DNA of 64,000 nucleotides from Roseovarius mucosus (lineage in GTDB: Bacteria > Pseudomonadota > Alphaproteobacteria > Rhodobacterales > Rhodobacteraceae): the NCBI RefSeq assembly GCF_002080415.1, contig NZ_CP020474.1, positions 2,617,501 through 2,681,500 of the forward strand, given 5' to 3'. This document shows, piece after piece, positions 1 through 8,888 of the stretch. The notes below the pieces were generated by a model. The model worked only from the letters and a program-made list of their open reading frames with translations. It did not search any database and was not told where the DNA came from. The position numbers and the translations under genes were made by a program. Every line of letters begins with the position of its first letter. The stretch's first letter is position 1.

Positions 1-1
1 C

Positions 2-1747
2 GCCGCGAAATCCGATCCGGCGCGGCTGCGGATGTTCAACCTGTCGGTCTTGATCACCGATGCCTTCATGGAGGCGGTCAAGGCTGACGGCCCGTGGGAC
101 CTTCAGTTTGGCGGCAAGGTCTATCATACCGTGCAAGCGCGGGATCTGTGGAACCGGATCATGCAGGCCACCTATGATTATGCCGAACCGGGCGTGATCT
201 TTATCGACCGCATCAACGCGGCCAACAATCTGGCCTATTGCGAAACGATTGCGGCGACCAACCCATGCGGCGAACAGCCCCTGCCGCCCTATGGTGCCTG
301 CCTCTTGGGCTCGATCAATCTGGCGCGGTTGGTGGCAGAGCCGTTTGCAGCGGGCGCGCGGGTGGATGAGGCCGCACTTGACGATCTGGTGCGCGTGGCT
401 GTGCGCATGATGGACAATGTCGTGGATGTCAGCGGTTTTCCCTTACCTGCGCAGGCCGCCGAGGCGCAGGCCAAACGGCGGATCGGGCTGGGCGTGACGG
501 GGCTTGCCGATGCGCTCTTGATGGTCGGGCTGCGCTATGGCTCGGACGCCGCCGTGCAACAGACCGAGGCGTGGTTGCATGCCATCGCGCGGGCGGCCTA
601 TCTTGCAAGCGTTGACTTGGCCCGCGAAAAGGGCGCGTTCCCGCTCTTTGACCGCGACGCCTATCTGGCCTCTGGCACGATGCAGACGATGGATGCCGAT
701 GTGCGCGCCGCCGTGGCTGAACATGGCATTCGCAACGCGCTTCTGACCAGCATCGCGCCGACTGGCACCATCAGCCTTTATGCGGGCAATGTCAGCAGCG
801 GAATCGAGCCTGTCTTTGCCTATAGCTACACCCGCAAGGTGCTGCAAAAGGATGGCAGCCGCACCGAGGAAGAGGTGATAGATTACGCCGTGCAGATGTG
901 GCGCGACCGGATGGGCGATGCGCCTCTGCCCGAGCATTTCGTCAACGCCCAGACCCTGCCGCCCGAGGATCACGTCAAGATGCAGGCGGCGGCGCAGAAA
1001 TGGGTGGATAGCAGCATCTCGAAAACCATCAACTGCCCCGAGGACATCTCCTTTGAGGCGTTCAAGAATGTCTATCTTCAGGCTTGGGATCTGGGGTGCA
1101 AAGGCTGCACCACCTATCGGCCCAATGCGGTGACAGGCAGCGTCCTGAGCGTGTCCGAGACCACGGACAAGGCCCCGGGTGAAACGCGGGGCGATGTCCC
1201 TGCAACCGGCGGCGAGGTGGTCTATATGTCCGAACCGCTCGACCGCCCCAAAGAGCTGGAGGGTGCCACCTACAAGCTGAAATGGCCCGACAGCAACCAT
1301 GCGATCTATGTCACCGTCAATGACATTGTTCTGGGCGGGCATCGGCGGCCCTTCGAGGTGTTCATCAACTCCAAGAACATGGAACATTATGCCTGGACGG
1401 TGGCCCTGACCCGCATGATCTCGGCGGTGTTCCGGCGTGGGGGCGATGTGTCCTTTGTGGTGGAAGAGCTCAAAGCCGTGTTCGACCCGCGCGGCGGCGC
1501 TTGGATGCAGGGCAAATACGTGCCCAGCATTCTGGCCGCCATCGGCGGCGTGCTCGAACAGCACATGGTCCAGATCGGGTTTCTAGCGGGCGAAGGTATG
1601 GGCCTCAAAGAGGATCCGCATGCGCAGGTCGCAGGTCAGGACAGCCCCCGCAAATCCCCCGCCTGCCCCGCCTGCGGCCAATACGACATGCGCATGATCG
1701 AGGGTTGCATGACCTGTGCAAGCTGCGGACACAGCAAATGTGCCTAA
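2..1747 (+). CDS. nrdJ: Adenosylcobalamin-dependent (class II) ribonucleotide reductase, C-terminal part (5' end outside window)
   Basis: The reading frame is open from base 2, so this is the C-terminal ~580 residues of a longer protein. Class II reductases convert ribonucleotides to deoxyribonucleotides in the cytosol, using coenzyme B12 to make the thiyl radical. Seen here: the NPCGEQ loop with the N-x-C-x-E catalytic set, a [12 protein letters not shown] segment, the [10 protein letters not shown] phosphate-binding loop, and a Cys-rich tail (CPACG near the end, then CMTCASCG and SKC) typical of the zinc-ribbon C-terminus of B12-dependent enzymes. The ATG at 32 is internal and not a start. 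The gene is followed by a hairpin and a convergent dehydratase gene. Family assignment is secure; full length cannot be judged. Confidence 0.95.
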   Translation, partial: AAKSDPARLRMFNLSVLITDAFMEAVKADGPWDLQFGGKVYHTVQARDLWNRIMQATYDYAEPGVIFIDRINAANNLAYCETIAATNPCGEQPLPPYGACLLGSINLARLVAEPFAAGARVDEAALDDLVRVAVRMMDNVVDVSGFPLPAQAAEAQAKRRIGLGVTGLADALLMVGLRYGSDAAVQQTEAWLHAIARAAYLASVDLAREKGAFPLFDRDAYLASGTMQTMDADVRAAVAEHGIRNALLTSIAPTGTISLYAGNVSSGIEPVFAYSYTRKVLQKDGSRTEEEVIDYAVQMWRDRMGDAPLPEHFVNAQTLPPEDHVKMQAAAQKWVDSSISKTINCPEDISFEAFKNVYLQAWDLGCKGCTTYRPNAVTGSVLSVSETTDKAPGETRGDVPATGGEVVYMSEPLDRPKELEGATYKLKWPDSNHAIYVTVNDIVLGGHRRPFEVFINSKNMEHYAWTVALTRMISAVFRRGGDVSFVVEELKAVFDPRGGAWMQGKYVPSILAAIGGVLEQHMVQIGFLAGEGMGLKEDPHAQVAGQDSPRKSPACPACGQYDMRMIEGCMTCASCGHSKCA

Positions 1748-1763
1748 GGCGGCACGGTGACAT

Positions 1764-1794
1764 CGTTTCGGTTTTTCGTTGAAACGCCGAAACG
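1764..1794. terminator. Hairpin between nrdJ and the convergent dehydratase gene
   Basis: Arms CGTTTCGG (1764-1771) and CCGAAACG (1787-1794) form an 8-bp perfect stem with a 15-nt loop, 17 bases after the nrdJ stop. No long T-run follows, so it is a weak or Rho-assisted terminator at best. Its position between convergent genes supports a role in ending transcription from both sides. Confidence 0.45.
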
Positions 1795-1849
1795 GTTTCA
1801 CTGCATGATCTGGCGCAATTTCTAGCCCCTAAGGTCCATCAGCCTTATT

Positions 1850-2821
1850 TCACGCGTCGCCTCTCAGGATCGGCGCGAGTGCGGCCCGATCGAAATTCGC
1901 GCCACACAGCAAGACCACGCTTGGTCCTGTTCCGCGTCGGCCCGTGTCTTTTGTCCAAGCCGCCAAGGCCAGTGCCGCCGAACCCTCGACCAGCATCTTC
2001 TCGGTCCATGCGATCTGCTCGATGCCTGCGGCGATTTCCGCTTCGGTGCAGTCGATCATGTCATCGACCACTTCAGCGGCAAGCGGCAGGGTGATCGTAT
2101 CCGCGTCGAAACCACCGGCGACACCATCGGCAAGCGTTGGCTTGTGGTCCACTTCGACAGGATGACCGGCACGCAGGCTCGTGGCAAAGGCCGAGGAATT
2201 CACGGCGCTTACCCCCACGATACGCGTTCGCGGCGCGTAGGCTTTCAGCACGCAGCCAATGCCGGAAATAAGACCACCCCCGCCCATGGCGATATAAACG
2301 GTGTCAAGCTCTGGCAATTGGTCAATCAATTCAAGCCCGATGGTGCCCTGTCCGGCGATGACATCGGCGTCGTTGTAGGGCGACACATAGGTGATCCCCT
2401 CTGCGACGGCCATCTCCCTCGCGTGTCGTTCAGCAAGGCCGGAATCGTTTGAATGCAGGATCGTGCGCACGCCAAGCGCCTGAATACGCGACAGTTTTTC
2501 CTGTGCCACGGTTTCTGGCAGCACAACCGTCATCGCATGGCCTGTCATCTGCGTCGCCGTGGCAACGGCCAGCCCATGATTGCCCGACGAGGCCGTGATC
2601 ACCGGCGTGTCCGTGGGCAGTGTGGTCAGTTTGGCCATGGCCCCGCGAAATTTGAACGACCCGGTTCTTTGCAGATTTTCGCATTTATAGGCCAAACGCG
2701 ACTGATCGTTCGACCCACCTCGAGAGAAAATACAAGGCGTCTCGTGGATTGCCGCGCGAATTCTCTGTCGGATTTCGACGGATCGCGCCGCCTGTTGGTA
2801 GACATTGACCGAAAGACGCAT
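1850..2821 (-). CDS. PLP-dependent threonine/serine dehydratase family enzyme
   Basis: A 323-residue fold-type II PLP enzyme. The PLP-binding lysine sits in SFKFRG (about Lys57), SSGNHG (about 78-83) is the substrate-carboxylate loop, and a glycine-rich MGGGGL segment near 178 binds the PLP phosphate. The length matches single-domain catabolic threonine/serine dehydratases without an ACT regulatory domain. Related enzymes deaminate threonine, serine or hydroxyectoine-pathway intermediates, so the substrate is not fixed by sequence alone. The start at 2821 is supported by AAAGGAAAG about 6 bases upstream. It lies downstream of phaC on the same strand with a 250-base gap in which I see no gene. 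The residues RGG before the PLP site are normal for the family; nothing looks broken. Confidence 0.85.
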   Translation of the reverse strand: MRLSVNVYQQAARSVEIRQRIRAAIHETPCIFSRGGSNDQSRLAYKCENLQRTGSFKFRGAMAKLTTLPTDTPVITASSGNHGLAVATATQMTGHAMTVVLPETVAQEKLSRIQALGVRTILHSNDSGLAERHAREMAVAEGITYVSPYNDADVIAGQGTIGLELIDQLPELDTVYIAMGGGGLISGIGCVLKAYAPRTRIVGVSAVNSSAFATSLRAGHPVEVDHKPTLADGVAGGFDADTITLPLAAEVVDDMIDCTEAEIAAGIEQIAWTEKMLVEGSAALALAAWTKDTGRRGTGPSVVLLCGANFDRAALAPILRGDA

Positions 2822-3071
2822 TCAGGGCTTTCCTTTGACATTACTGGCCGGGGCAGGGCCGATGCGGCTGCGCGTTTACGCCGACGATATGCAACGCGCA
2901 GGCCCCGCCATTGTGACCATGAATTCATGGCGAAGCCACAGTCAAGGCGTGCTGTGTCGCCGTTGATTTTCCAGCGCCGCCGCAGGCACCACGACAGCGC
3001 CAGAGAGATTGCGGGGCACCGCGTCGGGGCGGTCCCGTTCTTTTCAAACCCGGCTACGCCCCTGCACGGCC

Positions 3072-4910
3072 TCAGGTCTGGTGGATATATGTCCCCGGTG
3101 CTGTCGCGATACTGGGATAGTTTGCATCTGTGCCGGGTTGGCGCGCAGGGACGGTGCCACTGCTTTGGCGTGCCAGCCATTTTGACCATTCGGGCCACCA
3201 CGATCCGGGCACAGGATCATGCGCCGCCAGCCATGTATCGGGATCGCGGTAAAGCGCCAGCGCCGGGCGATGGCCGATCCGATAGTGCCGCCCTCTATGC
3301 CCCGGCTCTGACAAGATGCCGCTGTTATGGCCCCCTTTGGTCAACAGAAAATGCAGGTCGCAATCGGTAAAGAGGGCTGTTTTGTAGACGGAGCGCCACG
3401 GTGCGATGTGATCGGTCTCGGTGCCAATGACAAAGACCGGCCCCGAGATATCCTTGAGCGCGATAACCTTGCCATCCACGGCAAATCGCCCCGCCGAGAT
3501 GCGGTTCTCCAGAAAAATGCCGCGCAGATACTCCGAATGCATCCGGGCTGGCATCCGGGTGGTGTCATTGACCCAAACGGTGACATCGGTGGGCAAGTCC
3601 GGCTCTCCGAGGAAATACCGCCGCACCGCGCGCGACCAGATCAAATCCTCAGACCGGATCGCGGCAAAGGCCCCCGACATCTGCGGCCGGTCCAGATAGC
3701 CCTGCGACCACATCAGATCCTCCAGAAAGGCGACCTGACTTTCGTCGAGAAAAAGCAGCAATTCGCCCGCTTCGGCGAAATCTACCTGGGCCGCCATCAG
3801 GGTGACCGATGCCAATCGGTCCTCACCGTCGCGCGCCATTGCCGCCGCCGCGATAGCCAGTAGCGTCCCACCAAGGCAATAGCCGTTGGCATGCACCTTT
3901 TGCCCCGGCACGATGTCGTTGATGACGTCTAGCGCCTGCATGACGCCCTGCTTGCGATACGCCTCTAGCGACAGGTCCGCGTCTTCCGCTCCCGGATTAC
4001 GCCACGAGATACAAAAGACAGTGAATCCCTGTCCAACCAGCCACCGGACCAAGGAATTCTCGGGCGAGAGATCGAGAATGTAGTATTTCATGATCCATGC
4101 CGGCACGATCAGCACTGGTTCGGCCTGCACGTCGGATGTGGTGGGCGAATACTGGATCAACTCCATCAGGTCGTTGCGATAGACCACGACACCCGGCGTG
4201 CAGGCCAGAACCTTGCCAAGCGCAAACTCTTTCGGCACAGGCCGATGCTCCTGCGCCAGAATATGCCGGGCGTCGTCAGCACAGCGCGCAGCCCCGTCAA
4301 TCAAGTTGCGCCCGCCTGTCGCCCGTGTCTTTTCCAGAATTTCCGGATTGCCCAATGGGAAATTGGAAGGCGACACCGTATCAAGAAGCTGTCGCATCAT
4401 AAAGCCGGTGCGATCCGCATTCTGTCGGCGCAATCCGCGCAGCTCTGATGTTGCCGCATGCCACCAGTCTTGCGTGGCCAGAAACCCCTGCTGCCAGAGG
4501 GAAAAGGGCGGCTTGTCCCAGCCTTGATGCGACCAGCGCGTATCATAGGGCCCCGGCTTGAATGGCTTTTCCGCAGGCTGATCCAACGCCTGCGCGGAGG
4601 CAAATTGCATCAGCTTCAACGCATTGGCCCGCCACCGTTCCATCAGCTCCAATTGCCGCCCCGGCGCACGGCCCAGATGCATGGCCCAGTCGCTCCAGGC
4701 ATCAATCATCGCGTGTGGCGACAGCCCACCGGTGAATTGCGCAAGACTGGCCATGGCGCTTCGGTCAAGGGCCGCGTGGGGATGTGGATCGCGGCTTGCG
4801 TGGGATGGCTCTTCTGCAGGTGTTTGCACCAAGGGCACGACCAAGGGCAGGCGCTCTGCCGCGTCAGTCTTGGAGCGCGGTTTCTGGCTTCGGCTGGGGG
4901 TGTGGGCCAT
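3072..4910 (-). CDS. phaC: Class I poly(3-hydroxyalkanoate) synthase
   Basis: Polymerises (R)-3-hydroxyacyl-CoA into PHA granules, a carbon store. With the chosen start the protein is 612 residues, the usual class I length. The lipase-like box GYCLGG (about 343-348) carries the catalytic Cys345; the charge-relay Asp lies in TETDHIAPW (about Asp500) and the His in KGGHNSG (about His528). A PhaC N-terminal domain occupies roughly residues 60-230. The frame is open 42 codons further upstream, but ATG at 4910 is preceded by AGGAGAG at good spacing. The gene is divergent from a P-type ATPase. Phasin, PhaA and PhaB genes are not in the window, so this may be a second synthase copy. Family call is firm. 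Confidence 0.93.
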   Translation of the reverse strand: MAHTPSRSQKPRSKTDAAERLPLVVPLVQTPAEEPSHASRDPHPHAALDRSAMASLAQFTGGLSPHAMIDAWSDWAMHLGRAPGRQLELMERWRANALKLMQFASAQALDQPAEKPFKPGPYDTRWSHQGWDKPPFSLWQQGFLATQDWWHAATSELRGLRRQNADRTGFMMRQLLDTVSPSNFPLGNPEILEKTRATGGRNLIDGAARCADDARHILAQEHRPVPKEFALGKVLACTPGVVVYRNDLMELIQYSPTTSDVQAEPVLIVPAWIMKYYILDLSPENSLVRWLVGQGFTVFCISWRNPGAEDADLSLEAYRKQGVMQALDVINDIVPGQKVHANGYCLGGTLLAIAAAAMARDGEDRLASVTLMAAQVDFAEAGELLLFLDESQVAFLEDLMWSQGYLDRPQMSGAFAAIRSEDLIWSRAVRRYFLGEPDLPTDVTVWVNDTTRMPARMHSEYLRGIFLENRISAGRFAVDGKVIALKDISGPVFVIGTETDHIAPWRSVYKTALFTDCDLHFLLTKGGHNSGILSEPGHRGRHYRIGHRPALALYRDPDTWLAAHDPVPGSWWPEWSKWLARQSSGTVPARQPGTDANYPSIATAPGTYIHQT

Positions 4911-5303
4911 GCTGCAATGCTCTCCTGTGATCTGAGGGGGCAACTCAATGCGCGTGTTCGTCTGATGCTCACCGGCTACAGTCTCGCGCGCAGTCCTGCG
5001 CGCACCGCCCAAGGTAGCCAAGGCACGCAGGCACACGCTGCCGGGCCATCAGGGCGAAAGACCACTCATGGGCCAAGTATCCTCCTATTCGCCGAAAATG
5101 CCCCTGACATGAATCAAATACGCCTCCGACCTGGTGCACTATGCTGGCAGATGTTGCCCCGAGTTTAACCATTCGAGAGTTGCGCGTCGGGGGCATGACC
5201 AAGTTTTCATGAGAATGGCACAAACGCTTCGGCAAAACTCTCACGTCACCCTGGACGGCACGCGCGTCCCCGCCGCAGTTTTAACCACGTCAAGGAGAGC
5301 AGG
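4911..5303. other. Divergent intergenic region phaC / P-type ATPase (393 bases)
   Basis: No gene is supported here. An open frame of 91 codons on the minus strand (4969-5244) has no family resemblance and no convincing ribosome-binding site. The region should hold both promoters. It contains an FNR-like half-conserved palindrome at 5104-5117 and, next to the ATPase start, AAGGAGAG at about 5292-5299 as ribosome-binding site. Confidence 0.6.
5104..5117. promoter_or_regulatory. Candidate FNR/FnrL-type box
   Basis: CTGAC-ATGA-ATCAA matches the FNR consensus TTGAT-N4-ATCAA at 8 of 10 positions, with one perfect half site. It sits centrally between divergent phaC and the ATPase gene, where an oxygen-responsive regulator could act on both. 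PHA synthase and P-type ATPase genes of this kind often belong to low-oxygen regulons in alphaproteobacteria, but a match this short can occur by chance. Confidence 0.3.
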
Positions 5304-8021
5304 ATGACCGACGCGCGTCAAACAGCCGCCATGCACGCAACATCCCCCGAAAGCGCCCTTGCCGCGCTCGATGTCACGCGCGACGGGCTGAGATCACAAG
5401 ACGCCGCCCGCCGTCTGGCGGCCCATGGCCCAAACCGTCTGCCAGAGCCGCCCAGACGCAATCCGATCCTGCGGTTCCTCGGCCATTTCCACAATGTGCT
5501 GATCTACGTTCTCCTTGCCTCTGCGATGGTGACGGCGGCCTTGGGGCATTGGGTCGATACCGGGGTGATCCTTGCTGTGGTTCTGGTCAATGCCCTCATC
5601 GGCTTTCTTCAAGAAGGCCGGGCCGAACAGGCGATGGCGGCACTTCGCAAGATGCTCGCACCGAACTGCGCCGTTCTGCGCGATGGTCAAAGGCTCAGTA
5701 TCGACGCCGCTGATCTGGTGCCGGGCGACATCGTGCTGATCGAGGCGGGTGATCGGGTGCCTGCCGATCTCCGGCTGATCGAGGCGCGCGGCCTCAAGGC
5801 CGAAGAGGCGATCCTTACGGGCGAATCCGTGCCCACCGACAAGACAATTGCGCCGGTGCCCCAAGATGCGCCGCTTGGCGATCAATCGTCGATGCTGTTT
5901 TCCGGCACGTTCATCGCATCGGGCACGGGGCGCGGTGTGGTCACGGCCACCGGTGGTCACAGCCAGATTGGTCGGATCAGTGGCATGTTGGGCAGCATCG
6001 AGACGCTGACCACCCCACTCGTGGCGCAGATGGATCTGTTCGCGCGTTGGCTTTCGGTATTCATCCTCATGGTGGCCGCCGCGCTGCTGGTTTACGGATA
6101 TTTCGTGGGGCATCTGCCATTTCGCGAATTCTTCATGGCGATTGTCGGCCTCTCTGTTGCGGCCATTCCCGAAGGCCTGCCCGCCGTCCTCACGATCACG
6201 CTTGCCGTCGGTGTAACGGCGATGGCGCGGCGCAATGCAATCATCCGCCGCCTGCCTGCGATTGAAACGCTGGGGTCAGTGTCTGTGATCTGCTCGGACA
6301 AGACCGGCACGCTCACGCGCAACGAAATGATGGTGGTGGCGCTGGCCCCGGCAGGGCACGTGGTCAAGGTCAGCGGCAGCGGCTATGCCCCGCACGGCGC
6401 ATTGCGCGGGCCTGATGCCGATACAGCCCCCGCCGACCAGATGGTTTTGCAGGACTTTGCCCGCGTGGCAGCACTTTGCAACGATGCCATGCTGCATCCC
6501 CATGGCGATGCGTGGCACGTTGAGGGGGATCCGATGGAGGGCGCCTTGTCGGCCTTGGCCGGCAAGATCACAGGTCAGGGTCACAGATCTTTTCAAGACT
6601 GGATACGCAGTGATGCGATCCCCTTCGATGCGGCGCATCGCTACATGGCGACGCTTGATCGTGATCCAGAGGGCCGCTTGTGGATTCATGTCAAAGGCGC
6701 CCCCGAGGCGGTGTTGAACCTTTGCGCCGACCAGCGCATAGCCGGGCACAAGACAGAGCCGCTCGACCGTGCCTATTGGCATGCCAAGATCGAAGACTTC
6801 GCCTCAGAAGGGCAGCGCGTGATTGCCGTTGCTACAGGCACCGCCCCCGTCACGCAGACTGGCCTCACCCACTTGGGCCTTGACGCGCATCTCACCCTGA
6901 TTGGTCTCGTCGGGCTTGTGGATCCCCCCCGCCCCGAGGCGATTGCAGCGGTTACCGAATGCCATGCCGCCGGAATCCGGGTCAAGATGATCACCGGCGA
7001 TCATGCCGCGACGGCCCGCGCCATTGGCGGAATGATCGGGCTCAGAAACAGCGCGCGCGTGCTGACCGGCGCTGATCTTGCGGCGATGGATGACGCAGAG
7101 CTTGCCGAGGCGGCGCTTGCGACCGATATTTTCGCCCGCACCTCTCCTGCGGACAAGCTGCGCCTTGTCACCGCGTTGCAGGCGCGCGGCCTGGCCGTGG
7201 CCATGACCGGCGATGGGGTAAACGATGCCCCCGCCCTCAAGCGCGCAGATGCCGGGATCGCCATGGGCCTCAAAGGCAGCGAAGCCGCAAAGGAAGCCGC
7301 CGATCTGGTTCTGGCGGATGACAATTTCGCCTCCATCGCCGCCGCAGTGCGCGAGGGCCGGACCGTTTACGACAATATCAAAAAGGTGATCAGCTGGACG
7401 CTGCCCACAAATGCGGGCGAGGCGATGACGATCATCGTGGCCTTGTTTGCCGGGATGGCCCTGCCGATCACGGCTGTGCAAATCCTCTGGGTCAACCTCA
7501 TCACCGGCGTCACCCTTGGTCTGGCGCTCGCGTTTGAGCCGTCAGAGCCCGGCACCATGCGCCGCCCACCCCACCCACGCGGGGCACCGCTTTTGACCGG
7601 TACGCTGATCTGGCAGATCGCCCTTATCTCAACTCTGATCTCGATGGCGGTTTTCGGGATGTATTTCTATGCAACTGACAGGGGGTATCCGGTTCCTCTC
7701 GCCCAGACCATCGCGATGAACACCCTCGTTGTGCTTCAGATTTTCTACCTGTTCTTCATCCGCAACATCTATGGCACCTCCCTCACTTGGGCCGCAGCAA
7801 AGGGCACACCGATTGTCTGGGCCTGCGTTGCCGCCGTCACTGTGGCACAGGTCGCAATCACCTACCTGCCGCCGTTTCAGGCGATCCTCGGCACCCAGGC
7901 CGTGCCCCTCTTCGACGGGATGCTGATCCTTGTGATCGGGATCGCTTTCTTCGCGCTGATAGAAACAGAAAAGCAGATGCGGCTTGCCGTCTTGCCACTC
8001 AAGCCAGATCGGCACGTCTGA
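5304..8021 (+). CDS. P2-type cation-transporting ATPase (Ca2+/monovalent cation family)
   Basis: A 905-residue integral membrane ATPase. Seen in order: an N-terminal cation-ATPase domain, TM helices at about 55-100, the actuator loop TGES (172-175), a TM pair around 250-310 with PEGLPA, the phosphorylation site DKTGT with Asp332, a large nucleotide-binding domain with KGAPE, the hinge TGDGVNDAPALK, and a C-terminal bundle of TM helices. The VAAIPEGLPAVLT motif in TM4 places it in the P2 group (SERCA/PacL/Na-type) and not among heavy-metal P1B pumps; no CPC metal motif is present. Ion specificity (Ca2+, Na+ or other) cannot be set from sequence alone. It is divergent from phaC, and its stop codon lies inside a palindrome. 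Confidence 0.9.
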   Translation: MTDARQTAAMHATSPESALAALDVTRDGLRSQDAARRLAAHGPNRLPEPPRRNPILRFLGHFHNVLIYVLLASAMVTAALGHWVDTGVILAVVLVNALIGFLQEGRAEQAMAALRKMLAPNCAVLRDGQRLSIDAADLVPGDIVLIEAGDRVPADLRLIEARGLKAEEAILTGESVPTDKTIAPVPQDAPLGDQSSMLFSGTFIASGTGRGVVTATGGHSQIGRISGMLGSIETLTTPLVAQMDLFARWLSVFILMVAAALLVYGYFVGHLPFREFFMAIVGLSVAAIPEGLPAVLTITLAVGVTAMARRNAIIRRLPAIETLGSVSVICSDKTGTLTRNEMMVVALAPAGHVVKVSGSGYAPHGALRGPDADTAPADQMVLQDFARVAALCNDAMLHPHGDAWHVEGDPMEGALSALAGKITGQGHRSFQDWIRSDAIPFDAAHRYMATLDRDPEGRLWIHVKGAPEAVLNLCADQRIAGHKTEPLDRAYWHAKIEDFASEGQRVIAVATGTAPVTQTGLTHLGLDAHLTLIGLVGLVDPPRPEAIAAVTECHAAGIRVKMITGDHAATARAIGGMIGLRNSARVLTGADLAAMDDAELAEAALATDIFARTSPADKLRLVTALQARGLAVAMTGDGVNDAPALKRADAGIAMGLKGSEAAKEAADLVLADDNFASIAAAVREGRTVYDNIKKVISWTLPTNAGEAMTIIVALFAGMALPITAVQILWVNLITGVTLGLALAFEPSEPGTMRRPPHPRGAPLLTGTLIWQIALISTLISMAVFGMYFYATDRGYPVPLAQTIAMNTLVVLQIFYLFFIRNIYGTSLTWAAAKGTPIVWACVAAVTVAQVAITYLPPFQAILGTQAVPLFDGMLILVIGIAFFALIETEKQMRLAVLPLKPDRHV

Positions 8022-8039
8022 ACCGCCTAGGCGCTTCAG
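8018..8039 (+). terminator. Palindrome at the end of the P-type ATPase gene
   Basis: CTGAA-C-CGCC-TA-GGCG-C-TTCAG: a 22-base near-perfect inverted repeat (one C-C mismatch per side) that includes the ATPase stop codon. There is no T-run, so termination strength is uncertain; it could instead protect the 3' end of the mRNA. Confidence 0.4.
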
Positions 8040-8312
8040 ATACATCTAAGACAATCGTGCAGATCCCACAGCGCGCCGGGCGTAACGCGATCCTGTGATG
8101 GGCTATAAAATCCGTGACTGGATTGCCCAACACTCCGCCGAACAAGGGCTCATCGCCCGGCTTTGCAGTTCTGCCTGCCTTATAGGCGGTTTGCCTGCGA
8201 AGCACGCAAAACGGGCGATGCTCCGGCCCGGTGCGATGGGTATCCCGCCAAAAGCGATTGCACTTGCCCACCGCCCATGACCTCCAACGGGGCACGGCAG
8301 CGAGCGCAGGGC

Positions 8313-8888
8313 ATGAAACTTCACATCGTTATTGTAGAGCCAGACGAAACCCGCGCCAAACTGGTGATCGACAGCCTGCAACCGCTTGGCCACCAGGTGA
8401 CGGTCATTGCCGAACCGGCAGGCCTCTCCCGGCGTGTATCTGATATTGCCCCCGATATCGTGCTGATAGACATGTCCAACCCATCGCGCGACACGCTCGA
8501 GGAAATGGCCCTTGCCTCTGGTCCGATGGAGCGGCCTGTCGCCTTTTTTGTTGACCGCACGGATAGGGATTTGACGAAACAGGCGATCGAGGCTGGCGTA
8601 TCGGCCTATGTCGTGGACGGGTTGCAGCCCGAGCGTGTGGCCTCTGTGATGGACGCCGCCATTGCCCGTTTCCAGATGTTCCGTCGCATGCGGAGGGAGC
8701 TGGAAACCACCCGCCGCGCGCTGGAAGAGCGCAAGCTGATCGACCGTGCCAAGGGTATCTTGATGAAAGCGCGCGGCCTGACCGAAGAAGAGGCCTATGC
8801 GCTCTTGCGCAAGACCGCGATGGATCAAGGCCGCAAGGTGGCCGAAGTGGCCAGCGCGCTGGTCACAGCGGCGGGGTTGCTCTCATGA
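8313..8888 (+). CDS. nasT: ANTAR-domain RNA-binding antiterminator NasT
   Basis: A 191-residue regulator: an N-terminal receiver-like domain (about 1-120, Asp54 in VLIDMS, but the usual phospho-relay Lys after strand 5 is not seen), a coiled-coil linker, and a C-terminal ANTAR domain (about 135-185, with IDRAKGILM and EEEAYALLRKTAM). ANTAR proteins bind paired hexaloop hairpins in leader RNAs and prevent termination. In Azotobacter, Paracoccus and Bradyrhizobium, NasT is held inactive by NasS until nitrate or nitrite is present. Its nasS partner overlaps by ATGA, and the matching RNA target lies just after nasS. ATG at 8313 is preferred; an in-frame ATG at 8277 is possible. The receiver is likely a protein-interaction module and not phosphorylated (inference). 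Confidence 0.92.
   Translation: MKLHIVIVEPDETRAKLVIDSLQPLGHQVTVIAEPAGLSRRVSDIAPDIVLIDMSNPSRDTLEEMALASGPMERPVAFFVDRTDRDLTKQAIEAGVSAYVVDGLQPERVASVMDAAIARFQMFRRMRRELETTRRALEERKLIDRAKGILMKARGLTEEEAYALLRKTAMDQGRKVAEVASALVTAAGLLS

Noticed and set aside
443..1564. 373-codon open frame on the minus strand inside nrdJ
   Set aside because: Antisense shadow of a well-supported coding gene in high-GC DNA; no family features.
2453..3370. 305-codon plus-strand open frame across the dehydratase-phaC gap
   Set aside because: Overlaps two real minus-strand genes, low-complexity Arg-rich translation, no ribosome-binding site.
4969..5244. Possible small gene (91 codons) between phaC and the ATPase
   Set aside because: No recognisable domain, no ribosome-binding site, lies in a divergent promoter region.
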